A stretch of 12,367 nt of DNA from Candidatus Gastranaerophilales bacterium (lineage in GTDB: Bacteria; Cyanobacteriota; Vampirovibrionia; Gastranaerophilales; Gastranaerophilaceae), in the NCBI GenBank assembly GCA_944324205.1, contig CALUVK010000034.1:1-12367 (forward strand). Reading direction: 5' to 3'. Under the pieces are notes generated by a model. It saw only the letters and a program-made list of their open reading frames with translations. It was not told where the DNA came from and did no database searches. Below, in pieces: positions 1-6,146 of the stretch (positions are counted from its first letter, which is position 1; the number at the start of each line of letters is the position of its first letter). Made by a program: the position numbers and the translations under genes.

Positions 1-134
1 CCGAAAGAGGAAGATAATTTAAGCGATGATTCCTTATCCATGCCGGCAATATCAGAAAACGCAAGCAATACAGACTGGGCGCAATTATACCCATCTTTAA
101 AGTTTTTACAGGCTTTTTCAGCATAAATTCCCAT
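1..134 (-). CDS. C_GCAxxG_C_C family putative redox protein, N-terminal part only
   Basis: The minus strand from ATG at 134 reads MGIYAEKACKNF, then GYNCAQSVLLAF, then a GMDKESSLKLSSSFG-like stretch up to the window edge. About 44 residues are present. The GYNCAQ(S/A)V segment followed by LKL(A/S)SSFG is the typical N-terminus of the C_GCAxxG_C_C family (about 120-150 residues), small proteins with conserved cysteines thought to bind a metal or redox cofactor. The first conserved Cys is in GYNCAQ; the GCAxxG and later cysteines would lie outside the window. In-frame stops TGA and TAA lie a few codons upstream, so ATG 134 is the only ATG start in this frame. There is no Shine-Dalgarno; an extended -10 lies just upstream. 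The function of the family is not firmly established. Family assignment is fairly confident, biochemical role is not. Confidence 0.8.
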   Translation of the reverse strand, partial: MGIYAEKACKNFKDGYNCAQSVLLAFSDIAGMDKESSLKLSSSF

Positions 135-140
135 AGGAAT

Positions 141-170
141 ATTTTATCACCAATAAATTTTCTCTAACAA
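141..170 (-). promoter_or_regulatory. Promoter for the C_GCAxxG_C_C gene, probably leaderless
   Basis: On the minus strand, TTGTTA (165-170, 4/6 to the -35 consensus), an 18-base spacer, TGA plus TAAAAT (141-149, an extended -10), then six bases ATTCCT and the ATG. Transcription would be expected to start at or next to the ATG, which fits the lack of a Shine-Dalgarno. Seen by eye only. Confidence 0.55.
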
Positions 171-230
171 AAAATGAACAATCATAAGATAAAATCGTTA
201 AAATAGTGTAGGTTAAACAATAGTAAAAAA

Positions 231-239
231 TGGTATTAT
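231..239 (+). promoter_or_regulatory. Extended -10 promoter of the 278-604 gene
   Basis: TGGTATTAT has the TGn extension followed by TATTAT (234-239). The upstream -35 is poor (TTAAAC at 213-218, spacer only 15). Expected transcript start is near 246, giving a leader of about 32 bases. Confidence 0.45.
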
Positions 240-266
240 AAACAGGGTAATTTATCCTAAAAAAAA

Positions 267-270
267 GGAG
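267..270 (+). promoter_or_regulatory. Shine-Dalgarno site of the 278-604 gene
   Basis: GGAG within AAAGGAGAG sits seven bases before ATG 278. It is the clearest ribosome binding site in the window and fixes this start. It contrasts with the apparently leaderless neighbours. Confidence 0.8.
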
Positions 271-277
271 AGTAACT

Positions 278-604
278 ATGACAGAAGAAAACAAAATCAC
301 TGAAGAACAAAAATGTAATTGCTTTTGCCAGAGCAAAGGTTTTAAGAAATTTTTAATCGTAGCCGGTGGAACATTTGTTGGTGTTTATGTAGCATTAAGC
401 TTATTTGCAGCAATCCATAAGCCGCCGATGCCAATGCCTATGCCAATAGGACCTTGCCCTTGTGCAGGATATCAGCAAATGGTAAGACCTTGCGGTCATC
501 ACCACTACTTTGATAAAGGTGACAGAGGCGACTTCCACAAAAAAATGATGAAACACAGAATGGAACATCAAGGTCCTGGACCGGTTCAAAGAATTGAAAA
601 ATAA
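278..604 (+). CDS. Small one-pass membrane protein with Cys/His/Met-Pro-rich tails, function unknown
   Basis: 108 residues. The N-terminal 22 are polar and carry a CxCxC motif (C13, C15, C17). Residues about 24-46 (FLIVAGGTFVGVYVALSLFAAI) form one membrane segment. The C-terminal tail has PPMPMPMPIGPCPC (49-62, C60 and C62), then C72 with HHH at 74-76 and further His and Met residues to the end (HKKMMKHRMEHQ). The Cys, His and Met arrangement looks suited to binding a soft or transition metal such as copper, but that is inference; no known metal-site family is recognised. Lysines flank the segment (K19, K23, K24), consistent with an inside N-terminus. It has its own promoter, Shine-Dalgarno and intrinsic terminator, so it is a single-gene transcript. 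Similar short proteins are, from memory, common in Gastranaerophilales genomes. Confidence 0.8.
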   Translation: MTEENKITEEQKCNCFCQSKGFKKFLIVAGGTFVGVYVALSLFAAIHKPPMPMPMPIGPCPCAGYQQMVRPCGHHHYFDKGDRGDFHKKMMKHRMEHQGPGPVQRIEK

Positions 605-612
605 GTATTGAG

Positions 613-643
613 AGGCGGAACTTTTAAAAAGTTCCGCCTTTTT
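613..643 (+). terminator. Rho-independent terminator after the 278-604 gene
   Basis: Stem AGGCGGAACTT (613-623) pairs perfectly with AAGTTCCGCCT (629-639) around a five-base loop and runs into a T tract (639-643). It starts nine bases after the TAA. No T tract follows on the other strand, so it acts in the plus direction only. Confidence 0.92.
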
Positions 644-823
644 AGTCTGATGCTCTTGATATTTAAAAATGTTTATGCGAAGATAGTCTGGTGGCAATTG
701 AATAATTGTTATGGAAAGGTAGCCGACATTAGTTCTGCGAACGACGTGAGCTAGAAATAATGGAGTCCTGAACTTGTTTCAGGATCTGAGCGGATACCAA
801 AATAAAAAGTTAATATGATTTAT
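644..823. other. Non-coding stretch between terminator and tRNA
   Basis: No credible reading frame. It holds a short inverted repeat CAATT/AATTG (695-708), a locally GC-richer block at about 720-755 containing GCGAACGACGTGAGC, and the palindrome at 766-784 listed separately. A possible -10 (TATGAT, 814-819) lies very close to the tRNA and no good -35 is visible, so the tRNA promoter is unresolved. Confidence 0.6.
766..784. repeat. Palindromic dispersed-type intergenic repeat, TCCTGAA/TTCAGGA
   Basis: TCCTGAA (766-772) and TTCAGGA (778-784) form a perfect 7-bp stem around CTTGT. The core CCTGAACTTGTTTCAGGATCT resembles a widely dispersed intergenic palindrome known from several bacterial groups, from memory. 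Only one copy is in this window, so repetition cannot be shown here. It has no T tract and is a poor terminator. Confidence 0.5.
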
Positions 824-897
824 GGCAAGGTAGCTCAGTTGGTGAGAGCGCACGGCTCATACCCGTGAGGTCGAGAGTTCGAATCTCTCCCTTGCTA
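824..897 (+). tRNA. tRNA-Met(CAT), elongator type
   Basis: A complete 74-base cloverleaf. The acceptor stem GGCAAGG/CCTTGCT ends in a G1-U72 wobble, followed by U8-A9. The D arm is GCTC...GAGC. The anticodon stem CACGG/CCGTG holds loop CTCATAC with anticodon CAT. The variable loop is AGGTC, the T arm is GAGAG/CTCTC with loop TTCGAAT, and the discriminator is A897. CCA is not encoded. The stem pairs at position 1, so it is not an initiator (which has an unpaired 1-72), and the anticodon arm with GAGGTC closely resembles the Bacillus subtilis elongator tRNA-Met as I remember it. An Ile(CAU) lysidine tRNA is the less likely alternative. Confidence 0.93.
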
Positions 898-1037
898 TTT
901 TTATTGGAGTTTTTGCGGGTTCTTCGCCAAGCGCCTGATTTTCCCCCCCAATTGTATAGGACTTAAGTATTCGTCCGATTCTCTTTGTACGCACGACTCC
1001 CTCTCGAGAAGAAAAAATAATTAACCTGGCGTAAATG
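898..1037. other. Non-coding stretch between tRNA and acyltransferase gene
   Basis: A five-T run (898-902) follows the tRNA directly and may help end its transcript. The rest is GC-richer than its surroundings, with a run of seven C (943-949), a CTTAAG palindrome (962-967) and a TCTCGAGA palindrome (1002-1009). No coding frame, second tRNA or convincing hairpin terminator was found. Confidence 0.5.
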
Positions 1038-1046
1038 TGATATAAT
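1038..1046 (+). promoter_or_regulatory. Extended -10 promoter of the 1064-2158 gene
   Basis: TGATATAAT: a TGn extension followed by a perfect TATAAT (1041-1046). No good -35 is visible (TAATTA at 1018-1023 with spacer 17). A start near 1053-1054 leaves a leader of about 10 bases before ATG 1064, too short for a Shine-Dalgarno. Confidence 0.65.
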
Positions 1047-1063
1047 TGTTTTGATGGTTAAGT

Positions 1064-2158
1064 ATGAAATTATATGATAAATCCAATATTTCTGAAATAA
1101 ATATATGTAATAATAAAATTGAGTATTTAAAAAACTTGGTTAATAATGGTTTGAAATTTTATATTGATAATTGTTATGCCCAGATTCTTATAATGAAGTG
1201 TGATGAGATTTATTTTCCTTTGATAATTTGTGATTATGCTGAAAAACAAACCTATTTAGCTTCTTTAATTTCAAGTTATATTGATTATCCTAAACAAATG
1301 TTGAATAATAAATTTTTCTTCTTGGGATTTGATATTTTAAAGAAGATTTTAAAGTTTGGGAATTTCGATAAAGTTGTATATATTAATCACTGGTTAATTT
1401 CTACTAATATACAATACAGTTTTTCTGATGAACAAATTGCTAAAATTACAAAGTTTTTAAAAAATAAATTTCCTAATCACGCACTTTCTTTTAGAAATAT
1501 TGCACAAGAAAGAAATGAAATTATCTTTAAATCATTAAAAAAGAATAATTACAAATTCTTAATCAACAGAAGAAGCTATTTTATAGACAAAAATAATTTT
1601 GATACTGTATATAAAAAATCTTCATTAAAAAGAGACATGCGTCTATATAAAAAAGGGAAATATAAATTCTCTTATAATAACAAACAGTGGGAAAAGTATA
1701 CAGACTTGTATAGAAGCCTTTATATAGAAAAATATACAGAATTAAATCCAATATATAACAAAAATTTCTTTAAATTGTGTTCAAGTCTTTTTGATTTTAA
1801 AAACTTATCAGACAATAAAAATGATATTGTAGGAATTTATATTCCAATTAGATTTGGAGATACTATTGTAGCCCCTTGTCTTGGCTATGATAGAACAGTC
1901 GCTCCAGAAGAAGGACTATACAGATTACTAATACTTAATGTTATAAATTATGCAAAACAGCATAATTGTAGCGTAAATTTAAGTTCGGGTGTTGGAGATT
2001 TCAAACAAAAACGGGGTGCACAACCTTATTGGGAATATTTAGCAATATATTATTCTCATTTGAATATTTTTAGAAAACTTTCATATTTTTTATTTATTGA
2101 AATAACAAACAACATATCATTTTATTTGTTGAAAAAATTTAATTCAAAATTGTTTTAA
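1064..2158 (+). CDS. Acetyltransf_6/FemAB-like (GNAT-fold) acyltransferase
   Basis: 364 residues. The C-terminal part carries the pattern of the Acetyltransf_6 (CelD/BcsL, FemAB-like) fold: SLKRDMRLYKKG (187-198), the GIYIPIRFGDTIVAPCLGYD strand pair (257-276), EEGLYRLLILNVINYA (282-297), then SSGVGDFKQKRG (308-318), matching the family's terminal G-x-DxFK-x3-G signature. Such enzymes move an acyl or aminoacyl group to an amine, but the substrate cannot be told. The first 140 residues are more divergent. An in-frame TGA at 1052-1054 limits the start to ATG 1064. There is no Shine-Dalgarno. The gene is very AT-rich. It converges with the nine-gene minus-strand operon, sharing the TTAA at its stop, and may contribute an acyl-transfer step to the same pathway (inference). 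No signal peptide or membrane segment is evident. Confidence 0.7.
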   Translation: MKLYDKSNISEINICNNKIEYLKNLVNNGLKFYIDNCYAQILIMKCDEIYFPLIICDYAEKQTYLASLISSYIDYPKQMLNNKFFFLGFDILKKILKFGNFDKVVYINHWLISTNIQYSFSDEQIAKITKFLKNKFPNHALSFRNIAQERNEIIFKSLKKNNYKFLINRRSYFIDKNNFDTVYKKSSLKRDMRLYKKGKYKFSYNNKQWEKYTDLYRSLYIEKYTELNPIYNKNFFKLCSSLFDFKNLSDNKNDIVGIYIPIRFGDTIVAPCLGYDRTVAPEEGLYRLLILNVINYAKQHNCSVNLSSGVGDFKQKRGAQPYWEYLAIYYSHLNIFRKLSYFLFIEITNNISFYLLKKFNSKLF

Positions 2159-3297
2159 TCAAAATTATCGCAAACACAAACAGGAACAACTTTACCGTTT
2201 CGAACTGTTATATCTGGACAGCTTTCACAAAATTCAAGATTTCCATCACCATTAACCGATGCCGGTTCTTGAATTAATATACGTTTTATCTTTTTCCATT
2301 TATTCCAGCTTTTAAGTAAATATTTAATATTCCCCCAAAAATATCCTCCACAAAAAGCGTTAAGCAGCATAAATACACTGTTTACAATACAATCTTGTTT
2401 TGTAAAAAACGGATAGACTCCTGTTTTTTCCTTAATATGTTTTAGATAAAAGCGTTCAAACTTTGAATTTTTAAGATTTTGAGTATATTTTAAAGTATCA
2501 TATTTGTAACTTGCTGCATAATTATAACAAATCCATCTTGGGATATCCTTGTTGTAATGCCCTGTAAGATATGTATAAGGCTCTAAGTTCCGATTATCAA
2601 AATACTCCATAATCTCTTGCATAGAAGGTTCTTGTATATTTTCTGACTTAACCTCATGTCCTTTTACTTCTTTACTTAGAATACCCTTCAATTTGCCATA
2701 ATTAGTTATATCTCTATAAAGAGTTATTAAGAAATAATTTATAAATTTGGTTTCTTTAAAGTAATTTAGATAGTTATCAAGATTTTCACCAAAGTCTTCT
2801 TTTTTAATTGTAATGCTCATTGCAACTTCTATTCCATAGTTATAGAGCATTTTAGCCTTTTTGGTTCTTAAATAGTCAATATCATTCACTGTATAGTTTT
2901 CCGGTAAATCTTTTCGTTTTTGTCCGATATCTATGTGTAAAAAAACTAAGTCAACTCCAGCCTGGGCTAATTCGTAAACTTTATTTTCATCTAATAATAA
3001 GCCGTTAGAAAACAATTCTACCGAAAGGCCTTGTTGTTTTAGAAATTTAATTATTTTTATTAAATCCGGATTTAATAAAGGTTCACCACCTATAAGTGCT
3101 ATTGAGGAGATTTTTCTTATGGCTGTTATTTTTTTATAATCTTCTACAACTTCTTCATAAGATTTTATTTTCCATTCTGAACTATTATAGCAAGCATCAC
3201 ATTTTATATTACATCCACGGATAATATCAAGAATCGCATGCGGAGCATCATTGTATTTCCAAGGTAGATTATAAGCATTTTTTAATAAATTTTTCAT
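2155..3297 (-). CDS. Radical SAM enzyme with C-terminal Cys cluster (SPASM/twitch-like)
   Basis: 380 residues. CNIKCDACY gives the CxxxCxxC motif for the radical SAM [4Fe-4S] cluster (C29, C33, C36). ALIGGEPLLNPDL (67-79) is the SAM-binding GGEP motif, and VELFSNGLLL (93-102) follows as expected. The C-terminal half carries further cysteines: C303, C316, then C357, C360, C374 and C376 in FCESCPDITVRNGKVVPVC, a pattern typical of auxiliary-cluster domains. The enzyme probably generates a 5'-deoxyadenosyl radical to oxidise or rearrange its substrate; the substrate is unknown. No cobalamin domain is present, unlike the three at the head of the operon. ATG 3297 overlaps the preceding amidohydrolase stop (ATGA) and has AAGG eleven bases upstream. 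It is the last gene of the operon and its TAA overlaps the stop of the convergent gene. No terminator hairpin follows. A peptide substrate is possible, but no precursor peptide gene is visible. Confidence 0.85.
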   Translation of the reverse strand: MKNLLKNAYNLPWKYNDAPHAILDIIRGCNIKCDACYNSSEWKIKSYEEVVEDYKKITAIRKISSIALIGGEPLLNPDLIKIIKFLKQQGLSVELFSNGLLLDENKVYELAQAGVDLVFLHIDIGQKRKDLPENYTVNDIDYLRTKKAKMLYNYGIEVAMSITIKKEDFGENLDNYLNYFKETKFINYFLITLYRDITNYGKLKGILSKEVKGHEVKSENIQEPSMQEIMEYFDNRNLEPYTYLTGHYNKDIPRWICYNYAASYKYDTLKYTQNLKNSKFERFYLKHIKEKTGVYPFFTKQDCIVNSVFMLLNAFCGGYFWGNIKYLLKSWNKWKKIKRILIQEPASVNGDGNLEFCESCPDITVRNGKVVPVCVCDNFD

Positions 3298-4139
3298 AAA
3301 TTCAGAACCTTTTCAGCATTTTTAAACATAGTATCATCAAAACCGATTTTTTCGTAGAAATTATAAGAATCTATAATTGGATTATTCGTAGTTTTTACGG
3401 ATAAATCAAACGGAAAACTCGGATAGTCACTTCCAAAAATAACTTTTGATTTTAATTCGTGGCTTTTAAGTATTTTTTTTAGGTCAAAAATTTGTACCGG
3501 AGTAATCATTGCACTTAAATCGCCATAGACATTTTCATATTTTATTGCTAATTTTGCCCAATTTTTGAAATAGTTTTTTTCGTGGAGAAAAATTCTGGTG
3601 CCGCAATGAGCACAAATAATTTTTACCCCTATTTTTGCTGCGTTTTCAAGCAAATCAGGATTATTCAAGTTTTGGGAGTTAGTTTTTAAAGTATATTCTT
3701 TACCTGTATGAACAAGTAGCGGAAGGTTGTATTCTTTTAGAAGTTCAAAAAACGGAATACATTGTTTGTCTGAAAGATTCACATTCTGAAAAGACGGTAA
3801 TATTTTCACAAGAACAGCACCGTTTTTGTATGCATTTTGAACTTTTAAATCAATATCTTTATCAAAAGGGCTCAAATTAACCCCGTATAAAAATTCAGAA
3901 TATTTTTTACAAATCTCAAAGACCTGTTCATTATTTGCACAAAGTTCGCTATTTTCGATTGCAACCAGAACTGCTTTATCAAGCTTTGAGTTATTAATAA
4001 GTGAAATCAAATTTGTGATATAGTTTTCATAATTAGTATAATTCGTCTTTTTTAAGAAAAGGTTTATAACAAAATTAGTTTTACATTCCTTGGGATTAAA
4101 ATTAGAATTAACAACATGAGTATGAATATCAATCAGCAT
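3294..4139 (-). CDS. Amidohydrolase-superfamily TIM-barrel metal-dependent hydrolase (Amidohydro_2 type)
   Basis: 281 residues. The usual metal-site residues of the Amidohydro_2 branch are all visible: H6-T-H8 in MLIDIHTHVV on strand 1, H144 in LLVHTGK, H178 in IICAHCGT, and D238 in VIFGSDYPSFPFD. Length and motif order fit ACMSD-like decarboxylases and related hydrolases rather than ureases. The reaction could be hydrolysis of an amide or lactone, or a non-oxidative decarboxylation; the substrate is not deducible. It overlaps the upstream acyltransferase gene by 11 bases, with a GGAG about 13 bases before its ATG, and shares an ATGA junction with the radical SAM gene downstream, so the three are probably translationally coupled. 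It is soluble, with no signal peptide. Confidence in the superfamily is high and in the reaction low. Confidence 0.85.
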   Translation of the reverse strand: MLIDIHTHVVNSNFNPKECKTNFVINLFLKKTNYTNYENYITNLISLINNSKLDKAVLVAIENSELCANNEQVFEICKKYSEFLYGVNLSPFDKDIDLKVQNAYKNGAVLVKILPSFQNVNLSDKQCIPFFELLKEYNLPLLVHTGKEYTLKTNSQNLNNPDLLENAAKIGVKIICAHCGTRIFLHEKNYFKNWAKLAIKYENVYGDLSAMITPVQIFDLKKILKSHELKSKVIFGSDYPSFPFDLSVKTTNNPIIDSYNFYEKIGFDDTMFKNAEKVLNL

Positions 4140-4764
4140 TCTTTACTTTTACTCCATTATCCCATATTGTAAATGGTGCAGATTTTAAGAAAGGTTTGGT
4201 TGTTTGATTGGCTTTTAAAACTGTCCCTGAAATTAATAAAGAATATGCCCCAACAAGAACATTATCTTCTATAGTTACCGGTGCTAAAATCAATTTTCCA
4301 TTTAATTGTGCATGCGGATTTAATCTTACATCTGCTGAAAAAATTACGTTGTTACCAATATTTAAAAACGATCTATCTAAAATTCTTGTTCCTGGCGCCC
4401 AATATGTAAACCCTCCGATTTTTGCACCCCAAAATACTCGAAGCCACATACTATATAACCCTGGTATAATCCTTAAAATCTCTTCTAAAAACGGTAGCCT
4501 CAAATATATAATTTGAGTACAAAAAGTAAGCCACCAGATATAGTATTCTTTTGAAAATAATTCATACTCAGTTTTATTCAGCGGATGGATTAACAATGCA
4601 ATTCTTGTTATTAAAGGCGGGATAACGTAAATTATTACTATAATAACTCTGAACAGCAGCAAAAAATTATCATGGAACTTCCATATTGCTGTTAAAACAC
4701 TACACAACAAAAAAAACGGTATGTAATTAAAAAGTAACATTAAAATGCGATAGAAAATTTTCAT
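4129..4764 (-). CDS. Membrane-anchored left-handed beta-helix (hexapeptide) acyltransferase
   Basis: 211 residues. The N-terminus has two hydrophobic segments (about 5-27 and 33-60, FLLLFRVIIVIIYVIPPLITRIALLI), then a short hydrophobic stretch near 76-90. Residues about 112-186 show hexapeptide-like repeats (AKIGGFTYWAPGTRI, LNIGNNVIFSADVRL, VTIEDNVLVGAYSLLISGTVLKAN) typical of left-handed beta-helix acyltransferases. H151 in LNPHAQL may be the catalytic base, but that is a guess. These enzymes usually O- or N-acylate sugars, amino acids or lipids, and the anchor suggests a membrane-bound substrate. The start ATG 4764 overlaps the GH3 stop (ATGA) without a clear Shine-Dalgarno, implying translation by coupling. 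The gene overlaps the downstream amidohydrolase by 11 bases. It is shorter than many soluble hexapeptide enzymes because the helix has few coils. Confidence 0.72.
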   Translation of the reverse strand: MKIFYRILMLLFNYIPFFLLCSVLTAIWKFHDNFLLLFRVIIVIIYVIPPLITRIALLIHPLNKTEYELFSKEYYIWWLTFCTQIIYLRLPFLEEILRIIPGLYSMWLRVFWGAKIGGFTYWAPGTRILDRSFLNIGNNVIFSADVRLNPHAQLNGKLILAPVTIEDNVLVGAYSLLISGTVLKANQTTKPFLKSAPFTIWDNGVKVKNAD

Positions 4765-6146
4765 ACATCAAATATATCACAAATATTTCTATCTAGTGAT
4801 TTTGTTTTAATATCACCCAATTTTATACCTTTTGACAAGTAATATTGTTGAAATTTTTCGTTTCCGTTTATTATTTTTTTTACTGTACAAGGTTTTAATT
4901 GACCAAGTTCTATACAGTTTTTGTAATGGTAATTTTGTTCAAGCGCATTTTCTAATAATTCTGCATCACAATCCCCTTCAATAAAAAGCGTATATTTATC
5001 TTTATTAAACCCTAATACTGCAAATTTTGGTTTTTCAAAAAATAGTTTTTCAAATATATTATTTACAAAACTTTCAGAAATCTTTTCTCCAAAAAAGTCC
5101 AAAACATTATTATCTCGCCCAATAAATTCTATTATCGGGAGTTTGTAATAAAATCCCGTAACTTTAACTATATCGTGGGTATTGTATCGATATAAACCTC
5201 CAGAAGTTGTTAAAACAACTGTGTATTCTTTCTCTTTTTCTAATTCGTTTAATAAAAATACATTTCCATTTTGATTAATGAATTCATAAAAATGAGATAA
5301 ATAGGAAACAACACAGCCCTTGTTCCAAAGAGGAAATGAAGTTATTCCTTCCGTAGCAAGTAAACCTTTTGGTTGAATAATACTTTGCGGATATTGTTTA
5401 CAAAGTTGTTTTGCATAAATTTTCGATGTCGAATCTGCCCAGCAACTAAGAATTTTTAAATTTTTAAAATCGATTTTTTCATGATTTAAAACTGACTCCA
5501 GAAATGTTGGCGACCAAATTGAAATAAGTCCGATATTATCTTTTTCTTTTAATAATTTTTCTTTTGTATTTTTGCAAAAATCCCCTTTCAAATCTGGTTG
5601 AACCATAATAATTTTCAAAAATTTTTGTTCTAGATTTGAAAAATATTCTTCATCTTTCTCAAATCCTATCTCAGGATTTTCAGTTTTGGTTTTGGGACTA
5701 ATTGACCAATAGGATTTATAAAACAAAAGCTCTGGATTATGAATATACAAATCAAAAATCCAGACTTTTATACCATTTTGAAACTCTTGCCGCAATTCTT
5801 CTGTGTAAGGAATTAATTTTTGCCCTCCAGATGAACCCGATGTCGGTTCATAGATTTTTATATAATTTGAAGTTAGTCCATTTTCATACTTGACATATTG
5901 TTGGATATCATCGTAATCTACAATGGGAACATTTATTTGCCAGCTTTTATAGTCATTAATCTTTGAGAAATCATATTTTTCTCCATATTTAGTATTTTTA
6001 TTTTTATCAATAATATTTTTTAAAATCTTTTTTTGATATTTATGAAAATTTTTTATACAAAAGTGAAATTTTAACCAAGCTTGAAAACAGCATAAAATAA
6101 AAAATAAATTGGCAAGAAAAACTTTAGCTCTCATTCTACTCTTCAT
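4761..6146 (-). CDS. GH3-family acyl-adenylating (acyl acid-amido synthetase-like) enzyme
   Basis: 461 residues. GH3 motifs appear in order: YEPTSGSSGGQKLIPYT (99-115, the P-loop-like ATP motif), SYWSISP (145-151), SIWSPTFL (209-216), LLATEGITSFPLW (262-274), LYRYNTHDIVKVTGFY (318-333, the YRxxD-type nucleotide motif) and FIGRDNNVLDFFGEKI (341-356). The family adenylates a carboxylic acid with ATP and, in plants, joins it to an amino acid; bacterial members are mostly uncharacterised. The length is somewhat short of plant GH3 (about 600). Residues 8-29 are hydrophobic and may anchor the protein at the membrane. ATG 6146 has AAGGGG four bases upstream and overlaps the previous gene by 11 bases; ATG 6134 is a possible alternative. 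In this operon it is the only evident ATP-using activation step, so it probably activates the acyl group or carboxylate handled by the neighbouring acyltransferases (inference). Confidence 0.88.
   Translation of the reverse strand: MKSRMRAKVFLANLFFILCCFQAWLKFHFCIKNFHKYQKKILKNIIDKNKNTKYGEKYDFSKINDYKSWQINVPIVDYDDIQQYVKYENGLTSNYIKIYEPTSGSSGGQKLIPYTEELRQEFQNGIKVWIFDLYIHNPELLFYKSYWSISPKTKTENPEIGFEKDEEYFSNLEQKFLKIIMVQPDLKGDFCKNTKEKLLKEKDNIGLISIWSPTFLESVLNHEKIDFKNLKILSCWADSTSKIYAKQLCKQYPQSIIQPKGLLATEGITSFPLWNKGCVVSYLSHFYEFINQNGNVFLLNELEKEKEYTVVLTTSGGLYRYNTHDIVKVTGFYYKLPIIEFIGRDNNVLDFFGEKISESFVNNIFEKLFFEKPKFAVLGFNKDKYTLFIEGDCDAELLENALEQNYHYKNCIELGQLKPCTVKKIINGNEKFQQYYLSKGIKLGDIKTKSLDRNICDIFDV

Noticed and set aside
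1..126. Open plus-strand frame at the left edge (begins PKEEDNLSDDS, stops at TAA 124)
   Set aside because: The minus strand over the same bases encodes a recognisable C_GCAxxG_C_C N-terminus with its own promoter, so the plus frame is taken as a shadow.
118..336. Minus-strand 72-residue frame, hydrophobic and ending VIKYSYGNLC
   Set aside because: It overlaps the start and promoter of the 278 gene and the C_GCAxxG start in another frame. It has no promoter or family match.
401..697. Minus-strand 98-residue frame across the small membrane protein and its terminator
   Set aside because: It runs through the terminator hairpin and is antisense to a well supported gene. Its composition (His/Arg repeats) simply mirrors the Met-Pro codons.
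824..897. tRNA read as initiator tRNA or Ile2(CAU)
   Set aside because: Position 1-72 is paired (G-U), ruling against an initiator, and the anticodon arm and variable loop fit the elongator Met type better than Ile2.
824..1063. tRNA-Met as an integration site for a mobile island carrying the operon
   Set aside because: No repeat of the tRNA 3' end was found elsewhere in the window and no integrase is present.
2155..4139. RiPP (ribosomally made peptide) system around the Cys-rich radical SAM gene
   Set aside because: No short precursor ORF, RRE domain or peptidase is visible nearby; the neighbours are small-molecule type enzymes.
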